From an uncultured Rickettsiales bacterium (lineage in GTDB: Bacteria > Pseudomonadota > Alphaproteobacteria > Rickettsiales > Deianiraeaceae), in assembly GCA_937906355.1 (NCBI GenBank), contig CALCWF010000074.1:1-5557 (forward strand): a stretch of 5,557 bases of DNA. Reading direction: 5' to 3'. A program made the position numbers and the translations under genes. The notes under the pieces were generated by a model. It had not been told where the DNA came from. It worked only from the letters and a program-made list of their open reading frames with translations, and did not search any database. Positions 1-4,581 of the stretch are shown in pieces (position 1 is the stretch's first letter; each line of letters opens with the position of its first letter).

Positions 1-121
1 CATTTTTTCCATTTACTAAAGTCGTATTTTTTTCTGTCAACAATGTCTGAGGGTTATTGGTGGTTCCCCATCTAATCCCTTTCAATGTGATAACAGCCTC
101 TTTGTCCTTTGACAAATTCAA
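1..121 (-). CDS. Possible left-truncated protein of unknown function
   Basis: On the minus strand one frame is open from the left edge up to about base 192, where TGA closes it. There is no ATG in that frame. The best start is TTG at 121-119, because GGAGG on the minus strand (133-129) lies seven bases upstream, a far better ribosome binding site than any other gene here has. The visible product is about 40 residues, includes the stretch ITLKGIRWGTTNNPQ, and has no motif I recognise. The residues just before the TTG in the same frame (ARCTSSGGNE) resemble the cysteine of a lipoprotein, but no intact signal peptide in the same frame precedes them. The base composition is slightly less AT-rich than in the neighbours. 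The gene would be divergent from the aminopeptidase gene. It may equally be a chance open frame or a gene remnant, since only its first third or less can be seen. Confidence 0.33.
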   Translation of the reverse strand, partial: MNLSKDKEAVITLKGIRWGTTNNPQTLLTEKNTTLVNGKN

Positions 122-152
122 TTCATTGCCTCCAGAGGATGTACATCGAGCT

Positions 153-289
153 ATGAAAATAGCACGATTGCAATTTTTTCGAAAAAAAACTCAGTTTACA
201 GACTGAAAAACTTCAAGAAACTTTTTAAGAAAAAAAATATTAAGATAAAAATAATAGATACCGATCCATTAAATGAATACATCGACAGA
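153..289 (+). other. Out-of-frame 5' end of the aminopeptidase gene
   Basis: The frame of the downstream aminopeptidase is open back to base 113 but has no ATG, GTG or TTG before 290. The 34 residues encoded by 188-289 nevertheless look like the start of a creatinase N-terminal domain: a basic helix (RLKNFKKLFKKKNI), a beta strand (KIKII) and a D-x-x-NEY stretch (DPLNEY). ATG 153 opens a different frame that reads MKIARLQFFRKK and then stops at TGA 204-206. A -1 shift on the A8 tract (182-189) joins the two and gives a protein of about 490 residues. The alternatives are a non-standard ATT start in frame or a gene that has lost its true 5' end. AGAGGA at 134-139 is 13 bases from ATG 153, which is rather far for a ribosome binding site. 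Confidence 0.5.
182..189 (+). other. A8 homopolymer, candidate -1 slip site
   Basis: Eight A residues followed by C. Read from ATG 153 the codons are A-AAA-AAA, the arrangement of a tandem-slippage heptamer. Moving back one base makes the next codon AAC and enters the aminopeptidase frame. The same result would follow from one extra A in the mRNA (polymerase slippage) or from a missing A in the assembly. A second A8 tract at 230-237 is already in the correct frame and needs no shift. Confidence 0.45.
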
Positions 290-1624
290 GTGGCGAATCG
301 CGATCTAAATAACGATAATAAAATAAAAGTGAATAAGTCGAAAATGTTCATTCCAAAAAATGCAACAATTATCTCTTCTCCTGAAGAAGTTTCATATCTT
401 ACCGGAATGAGAGATTTTACAAGACCTTATTCGTCAAAAGTTTTTGCTAGATTATTTATAGATACTGATGGGCGACAATATATTTTCACAAAAGACGAAG
501 AGATGGAAGAAAATATAAAACTCTTTTTCAAGAAAGTTATTAAAAAAACAATAATCTGTTCGAAACAAGATAGTTCGAAACAAGATAAAAAACAAAAAGA
601 GCATTCAAATAAGAGTAAGACTGGCGATAAAGAGACAATGTCGTGCAAACAAATTATTCCTATCGATGTCGATCCAAGCATGATTAATATATACTGTTTT
701 AATCTAATTAAAAAACTATCAAAGCAGTTATTGCGATCAGATATAAGAGTTCATCGTGCAGGAAACGACGACAATGGTAGTGTTGCAGGCGGTAAAAACA
801 AAGATGTTTGTTATAAAGTCAAACTGTTTGAAAGGAAATCTGAAGTTGCTAAGATGAAAAGCGTCAAAACGAAGGAAGAGATCGATGCTCTTAAAGAGGC
901 TTTCAAGATATCTGACAAAGCATTACTTGAAGTGAGAAAATACATAGAAGAAAATGATAACTTGTCAGAACACGACATTGCAAATAAGTTGATAAAATGT
1001 TTCTACAAATTCGGTGCAAAATCATTGAGCTTCGAGCCGATTGTAGCGATAGATAAGAATTCTGCTTTACCGCACTATAACGGAAATTCGAAAAGTGTTT
1101 TTTTGAAAGATGGTTCAATTGTGTTAATTGATTGTGGTATTTACGGAGAAGAGGGGTTTGCGACTGATACGACAAGAGTCTTCGTGAAGGGCGAACCTAC
1201 TAATTTGCAGAAGCAGATTTATACACTGGTATTAAAAGTTTTCTTAAATGCATACGGCGATAACTCAAAAAATGGCTATGAACTCAACGAGATGGCACAC
1301 CGTATTTTTAATGACAACAAAGTTGGTGATTTTGCCTTCATTCACGGTCTTGGGCATGGGATAGGAATAAACGTACATGAAGCTCCTCCGTCGCTAAGTA
1401 AAAGTAAAATTGCACACACGAAACTGTGCGACGGCATGACATTTACAATAGAGCCCGGTCTTTATGATGTTAAGAAGTTTGGTATAAGATTAGAGAACTC
1501 GTTTTACAGAAAAAGTAATCGCAATGTTTCTCTTGTGAAAGTTGGCTTCGAAAAGAAAATGATAGATTTATCTATGTTTACAAAAAGAGAGGTCGACTTG
1601 CTTAGAGATTTCGATCTTATTTGA
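290..1624 (+). CDS. pepP: M24 family metallopeptidase, aminopeptidase P-like
   Basis: Likely a cytoplasmic dimetal Xaa-Pro aminopeptidase, which removes an N-terminal residue preceding proline. The pita-bread M24 domain covers about residues 190-415 of this 444-residue frame. All five metal ligands can be placed: D281 (IDCG), D293 (TDTTR), H356 (HGLGHGIG), E388 (FTIEPG) and E402 (RLEN). H262 (PHYNG) and H363 (VHEAP) match the accessory active-site histidines. Residues 25-66 (ISSPEEVSYLTG, RPYSSKVFARL) resemble a creatinase-type N-domain, possibly the second one of long-form enzymes. Residues 424-440 (IDLSMFTKREVDLL) match the beginning of the C-terminal extension, which then stops early. Long forms have about 600 residues, so this is short even with the out-of-frame 46-residue upstream extension. 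A lysine-rich low-complexity insert occupies about 88-118. GTG 290 is only the first usable in-frame start and lies inside the apparent N-domain, so it is probably not the real one. The catalytic domain looks intact. Confidence 0.85.
   Translation: MANRDLNNDNKIKVNKSKMFIPKNATIISSPEEVSYLTGMRDFTRPYSSKVFARLFIDTDGRQYIFTKDEEMEENIKLFFKKVIKKTIICSKQDSSKQDKKQKEHSNKSKTGDKETMSCKQIIPIDVDPSMINIYCFNLIKKLSKQLLRSDIRVHRAGNDDNGSVAGGKNKDVCYKVKLFERKSEVAKMKSVKTKEEIDALKEAFKISDKALLEVRKYIEENDNLSEHDIANKLIKCFYKFGAKSLSFEPIVAIDKNSALPHYNGNSKSVFLKDGSIVLIDCGIYGEEGFATDTTRVFVKGEPTNLQKQIYTLVLKVFLNAYGDNSKNGYELNEMAHRIFNDNKVGDFAFIHGLGHGIGINVHEAPPSLSKSKIAHTKLCDGMTFTIEPGLYDVKKFGIRLENSFYRKSNRNVSLVKVGFEKKMIDLSMFTKREVDLLRDFDLI
558..587 (+). 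repeat. Perfect 15-base tandem duplication
   Basis: GTTCGAAACAAGATA occurs at 558-572 and again directly at 573-587. Fifteen bases is five codons, so the duplication keeps the frame and doubles an SKQD motif (SKQDS, SKQDK) in the lysine-rich insert of the aminopeptidase. The insert lies outside the catalytic domain. The perfect match suggests a recent slippage event in a poorly constrained linker. Confidence 0.9.
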
Positions 1625-1754
1625 TATCTTCCGCAGGAGAAGACAGTCAGTAAGGTATTAAAAAAACACTCGACGCAAGACGGTCTTCTATGTGAACGAA
1701 TTTCTCTTGTATTTAATTAATATAAAATATAGCGTGCGTATATATTTTGTTTTT

Positions 1755-2519
1755 GTGAGAGGAATAAAAGTTAAAATCAAAAATTTAAAGAAATCGTTCA
1801 AAGATAGAGTCATACTAGACGATGTATCTTTTGAGTGTAAAAGTGGCGAGAGCGTTGCTATACTCGGTGAAAGTGGGATGGGAAAATCTGTGATGATGCG
1901 AATAATAGGAATGCTACTTGATGCCGATGGCGGAAGTATTCAATTCGATGGGGAGGAGGTTGTTGGTATAAGTGATAGAAAAAGAGAAAAAATAATGAAA
2001 CAAGTTGGCTTTTTATTCCAATACTCTGGGCTTTTTGAACATCTAACAATATGGCAAAATATAATGTTCTACGAATTATATATACAAAACAAGGATCAGC
2101 ACGATATGAAAGATGTTGCACTGCAATTGATGAGTGAGCTATGTATACCAAGTGATGCAATTGATTTGAAACCGAGTGAAGTATCAGGTGGAATGCAAAG
2201 GAGAGTAGCACTGGCGAGAGTTATAGTAAAGGAACCAAGGTTAATATTGCTTGACGAACCAACGACTGGCCTCGACCCCGTCGTGTGTAGAACTATTGAT
2301 AATTTGATAAACGAAACAAGAAGAAGAACGAAGGCAACAATGATAACTATAACACACGATCTAAATTCAGCACTTCAAACGAGCGATAGGATAGTCGTTC
2401 TTAGATATGGACGTATCGTTTGGCATGGTGCAACGAAGGACATTTTCAATGCGGAGAATGATTATATACAAGGATATATTAAAATAGCGAATATAAGTAA
2501 AAATAGCGATATTGCATAG
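1755..2519 (+). CDS. mlaF: ABC transporter ATPase, MlaF-like
   Basis: ATP-binding subunit of a phospholipid/toluene-tolerance (Mla/Mkl-type) ABC importer, acting on the inner face of the inner membrane with an MlaE permease that is not in this window. Numbered from GTG 1692 (275 residues), the ABC domain runs from about residue 27 to 265. It has Walker A GESGMGKS (59-66), the Q-loop at Q110 (FLFQYSGLFEHLT), signature SGGMQ (165-169), Walker B LILLDEP with D188 and E189, D-loop GLDP (193-196) and H-loop H222. The GLFEHLTIWQN stretch and SGGMQRRVALAR are typical of the MlaF branch. All catalytic positions are present. I prefer GTG 1755, which gives 254 residues and begins just before the first conserved strand (VKIKNLKKSF). 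The longer start at 1692 would add 21 hydrophobic residues with no counterpart in the family. Neither start has a Shine-Dalgarno, although AGAGGA occurs at 1758-1763. The gene follows the aminopeptidase after 67 or 130 bases and may or may not share its transcript. Confidence 0.88.
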   Translation: MRGIKVKIKNLKKSFKDRVILDDVSFECKSGESVAILGESGMGKSVMMRIIGMLLDADGGSIQFDGEEVVGISDRKREKIMKQVGFLFQYSGLFEHLTIWQNIMFYELYIQNKDQHDMKDVALQLMSELCIPSDAIDLKPSEVSGGMQRRVALARVIVKEPRLILLDEPTTGLDPVVCRTIDNLINETRRRTKATMITITHDLNSALQTSDRIVVLRYGRIVWHGATKDIFNAENDYIQGYIKIANISKNSDIA

Positions 2520-2552
2520 AAATTGCACTCTATTCTATTATGACAATTTTTT
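2520..2552 (+). terminator. Weak terminator-like inverted repeat after mlaF
   Basis: Directly after the mlaF stop, AAATTG (2520-2525) pairs with CAATTT (2544-2549), with an 18-base loop and a run of six T (2547-2552). It sits where a terminator is expected, between two convergent genes. The stem is short, AT-rich and long-looped, so in this composition it could be chance. The rest of the gap to 2615 is almost pure A/T, with overlapping AAATTTT/AAAATTT dyads at about 2575-2591 and nothing else recognisable. Confidence 0.3.
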
Positions 2553-2615
2553 GTAGATAGAAAAGATTTCAGTCGAAAATTTTTAAAATTTAATTTATTT
2601 TATAATTTAATCGAA

Positions 2616-2945
2616 CTATTTTTTCTCACCGATAAAGACTTTATCTGTCAATCTGATGTCTACGTATTCGATTTTCTGCGGATTTTTCGATAAGAGATAT
2701 TCTAAATCTAGTTTGAAGAAACGGTCAATTGCTTTATCCCATTCACGATACGGAAGTTTTACAACTAAACCATTCTTTAAAATAATGTCAAATCGTCCGC
2801 TTGAATGCACGTTGATATATTCGATCTCGTCAAAAATCTTCTTTTTCTTTAGTATATCGATGACTCTTGGTAAGAATATGTTATTCAATAATCCGCTAAC
2901 TTTTAGAACGGAGTTTTCATTTTTAATCTTGCTGTATGGACAATA
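2616..2945 (-). CDS. ftsQ: FtsQ C-terminal part, separated by a -1 frameshift
   Basis: This frame is open from 2945 (after TAA 2948-2946) to TAG at 2618-2616, giving 109 codons with no credible start. TTG 2888 is the first usual start codon but falls inside conserved sequence. It encodes the distal beta domain of FtsQ: SVLKVSG near the beginning, then a helix (LPRVIDILKKK), the SGRFDIILKNGLVVKLP strands (in the family this region reads roughly RWDLxLxxG-x-VxLP), a helix (WDKAIDRFFKLD) and the family's closing strand YVDIRLTDKVFI. This distal region contacts FtsB/FtsL in well-studied bacteria. It overlaps the upstream FtsQ frame by 40 bases (2906-2945). Joined at the A5 run (2924-2920), the two frames give a single protein of 281 residues, a normal FtsQ length. 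The good conservation of this half argues against long-standing decay. Confidence 0.82.
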   Translation of the reverse strand, partial: YCPYSKIKNENSVLKVSGLLNNIFLPRVIDILKKKKIFDEIEYINVHSSGRFDIILKNGLVVKLPYREWDKAIDRFFKLDLEYLLSKNPQKIEYVDIRLTDKVFIGEKK

Positions 2946-3460
2946 TTATCACTTGTAATTAGTTGTTTTTTGCATGCTTGTAACGAGTTAAAGCATTCGT
3001 CTGAAAATAGTACAGCGATTATTTTTTTTTCCTTTATATTAACGTTCAATTCCTCTGTTGCCAAAATTCTATTCACGTACACATTAGTTATCACTGGGTT
3101 CTGTATTATTATATCGTTTATTACTTCTTGCAATTGTGCTTTACTAACGGATGTATATAGAAATTTTTCGAAAAAATGACGTATTTCACTTTCCTCGAGA
3201 AGGGTATCGCTATCAAGTTTTATGTTTATTTTTTTGATATTCGTTTCAAAAAGATTTGTGTATATATTGCTTACTTTGTCGACTACCTTGACGTAGAGAT
3301 TGACAATCCTCTTCTTGTAAGAAAAACACAACATGACGGCACAGACAAGAATAGCGAAGAATATAACCGATGCCAGTACTTTTACATATTGCCTCCACTT
3401 TCGCTTGAAGATTATGAAATTTATAGCACTTTTTCTATTAGAATTAACCAAATTTGGCAT
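2903..3460 (-). CDS. ftsQ: FtsQ N-terminal part: TM anchor and POTRA domain
   Basis: FtsQ is a bitopic inner-membrane protein that recruits FtsB/FtsL to the division septum. This 185-residue frame contains a basic cytoplasmic tail (residues 1-26, FKRKWRQY), one transmembrane helix (about 27-47, VLASVIFFAILVCAVML) and a periplasmic POTRA domain (about 74-152). The POTRA domain includes INIKLDSDTLLEESEI, the helix KAQLQEVINDI, the NPVITNVYVNR strand and LNVNIKEKKIIAVLF. After about residue 180 the frame leaves the family pattern and ends at TAA 2905-2903, while the rest of FtsQ continues in the next frame. ATG 3460 lies inside the end of ddl, and the two genes overlap by 17 bases. This is the usual ddl-ftsQ order and suggests translational coupling. 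No Shine-Dalgarno is visible. ftsA, the usual next gene, is absent; a convergent mlaF lies there instead. Confidence 0.85.
   Translation of the reverse strand: MPNLVNSNRKSAINFIIFKRKWRQYVKVLASVIFFAILVCAVMLCFSYKKRIVNLYVKVVDKVSNIYTNLFETNIKKINIKLDSDTLLEESEIRHFFEKFLYTSVSKAQLQEVINDIIIQNPVITNVYVNRILATEELNVNIKEKKIIAVLFSDECFNSLQACKKQLITSDNIVHTARLKMKTPF
2920..2924 (-). other. A5 run where the FtsQ frame is lost
   Basis: On the minus strand TTA-AAA-ATG contains five A. The upstream frame is correct through the AAA codon (residue 180), and the downstream frame resumes with AAT one base earlier. One extra A, or a -1 slip of the AAA codon, restores FtsQ. The shift must occur between 2945 and 2906, because each frame is closed outside that interval. 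Within it, this run is the best slip site. A4 at 2918-2915 is the alternative. Confidence 0.6.
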
Positions 3461-4364
3461 TTTTCACTAACATTTCAACAACTTCTTCGTACGTCTTACC
3501 TGCCTTTAACGCGACTTCCGGAACTATCGATGTTGGTGTGAGACCGGGATGAGAATTTACTTCGAGCACATAAATATCATTGTTTCCCGTTAGAATAAAT
3601 TCTGAGCGTGATATATTTCTTAGACCTATTGCATTATGTATTCTCTCTGCGTATTCACTCAGATTTTGCTTGATTTCGTCATCGACTTCTAATGGCTTAT
3701 GTATTGCACCATTTTCTGAGTATTTCGCGTTAAAATCGTAAAATTCTCCTCTTGGACAAATCTCGATCATTCCAATTGCTTTGTCTTCAAAGACGACGAC
3801 TTCTACCTCACGTCCAACGATTCTCTCTTCTACCAAGAATAGATTGTTCGTTGTTTTGAAATTGACGGTTTTAAACGAATAATTATTGATATCCTGAACT
3901 AAAAAAGAGTCAGTGGATGAGCCGTCTTGAACCGGTTTAACGAAAAACTCTTTGCAGGAAGCTATATTGCTTGTAGCTACTTTATCTTTCCAGTTATCAC
4001 TGTGTAGATCGTTTTTTGTTACGACAATTCCATTTGCGACTTTCAGCCCAATGCTTTTGAAAATTTGTTTGCTTACGACCTTATTCATTGCGATGGCACT
4101 CGCTAGACGACCACTGTGCGTGTATGGAATTTGCATTATGTCAAGTAAACCTTGCAAACAGCCATCTTCCCCGTATTGACCATGCATAGCATTGAATACG
4201 ACATCAACGTTGGCGTCTTGTATATGTAGCGCAACGTTTTTATCGAATTCGATATCAACTACCTCGTATCCGAGTTTATTTAGTGCTCCACGGACACCGG
4301 CGGCACTAATTTTTGAGATCACTCCTTCGGTCGTGTTACCACCGAATACAAGACCAATACGCAT
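3444..4364 (-). CDS. ddl: D-alanine--D-alanine ligase
   Basis: ATP-grasp enzyme that joins two D-alanines for the peptidoglycan pentapeptide, in the cytoplasm. It has 306 residues, the normal length for the DdlB type. The N-terminal domain begins with FGGNTTEGVIS (7-17), matching the GGxSxExxVS loop, and E13 corresponds to the D-Ala-binding glutamate. HGQYGEDGCLQGLL (61-74) and IPYTHSGRLASAIAMNK follow. The ATP-grasp part has FVKPVQDGSS (141-150), VEERIVGREVEV (178-189), FYDFNAKY (208-215) and the C-terminal LEVNSHPGLTPTSIVPE (267-283). Mg ligands are E268, N270 and, unusually, E255 (ISRSEF), where the family generally has Asp. ATG 4364 starts immediately before the first beta strand. It has no Shine-Dalgarno. 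The gene is first in an operon with ftsQ and divergent from gltX. The frame is intact and the identification firm. Confidence 0.95.
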   Translation of the reverse strand: MRIGLVFGGNTTEGVISKISAAGVRGALNKLGYEVVDIEFDKNVALHIQDANVDVVFNAMHGQYGEDGCLQGLLDIMQIPYTHSGRLASAIAMNKVVSKQIFKSIGLKVANGIVVTKNDLHSDNWKDKVATSNIASCKEFFVKPVQDGSSTDSFLVQDINNYSFKTVNFKTTNNLFLVEERIVGREVEVVVFEDKAIGMIEICPRGEFYDFNAKYSENGAIHKPLEVDDEIKQNLSEYAERIHNAIGLRNISRSEFILTGNNDIYVLEVNSHPGLTPTSIVPEVALKAGKTYEEVVEMLVKNAKFG

Positions 4365-4397
4365 AATATGATATTTAAACTAAACATCGATTGCGTA

Positions 4398-4414
4398 TTA
4401 CTTAAAATAAGTAA
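4398..4414. promoter_or_regulatory. Inverted repeat TTACTTA-AAA-TAAGTAA
   Basis: A perfect 7-base dyad with a three-base centre, 34 bases upstream of the ddl start. It fills the space next to the TTGACT hexamer at 4420-4415 on the ddl strand, where an operator would interfere with polymerase. It is all A/T except one G-C pair per arm, so chance is a real possibility. Confidence 0.3.
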
Positions 4415-4442
4415 AGTCAAGTTCTTAAAAAGAGAGCTATCG

Positions 4443-4458
4443 ACTATCAACTGATAGT
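4443..4458. promoter_or_regulatory. Inverted repeat ACTATCA-AC-TGATAGT
   Basis: A perfect 7-base dyad around a two-base centre, near the middle of the ddl/gltX spacer. The centre is too tight for an RNA hairpin with all seven pairs but suits a dimeric DNA-binding protein. It is followed eight bases later by a second dyad (ATTGC-AC-GCAAT, 4466-4477) with the same two-base AC centre. Confidence 0.38.
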
Positions 4459-4544
4459 TCTGCAAATTGCACGCAATATTCGAGTATTTTTAACGTGGAA
4501 TTGTATATTTCACTGAGAAATACTATTAATTCTTGCAAAATAAA

Positions 4545-4568
4545 ACACGAAGTTCTGTTTATTCGTGT
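4545..4568 (+). promoter_or_regulatory. Hairpin-forming repeat ahead of gltX
   Basis: ACACGAA (4545-4551) and TTCGTGT (4562-4568) form a 7-base stem with a 10-base loop, ending 13 bases before the gltX ATG. It could fold in the gltX leader near the ribosome binding region or act as an operator. No T-tract follows, so it is not an intrinsic terminator. It is not a recognisable T-box or tRNA-like leader. Confidence 0.35.
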
Positions 4569-4581
4569 ATTCTTACTATTT

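Larger units (their letters stand above)
4365..4581. promoter_or_regulatory. Divergent ddl/gltX intergenic region with several dyads
   Basis: This 217-base spacer must carry both start sites. No convincing sigma-70 pair is visible. For ddl (minus strand) TTGACT at 4420-4415 is a fair -35, but the nearest -10-like TAATAC (4400-4395) is only 14 bases away. For gltX, TTGTAT (4501-4506) and TATTAA (4524-4529) are 17 bases apart but match poorly. Four inverted repeats are present. Three are listed separately; the fourth is ATTGC-AC-GCAAT at 4466-4477. I see no small gene or RNA in the region. Confidence 0.55.

Noticed and set aside
109..137. Perfect TTGACA hexamer at 109-114 as a promoter for the aminopeptidase gene
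   Set aside because: No -10-like sequence occurs 15-19 bases downstream; the spot holds CCAGAG.
1638..1689. AGAAGAC/GTCTTCT inverted repeat between the aminopeptidase and mlaF
   Set aside because: The 38-base loop and absence of a T-tract make a terminator unlikely. It is probably chance.
1622..1720. Read-through of the aminopeptidase TGA would add about 32 codons, roughly the length of the missing C-terminal extension
   Set aside because: The added residues do not resemble the family's C-terminal extension, and tryptophan in this window is encoded by TGG, so UGA recoding has no support.
2616..2888. The FtsQ C-terminal frame as an independent small gene starting at TTG 2888
   Set aside because: Conserved FtsQ sequence (SVLKVSG) extends upstream of the TTG in the same frame, so it is a gene fragment, not a separate gene.
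2656..3541. Plus-strand open frames across ftsQ and the end of ddl
   Set aside because: They lie opposite recognisable FtsQ and Ddl sequence and show no family features of their own.
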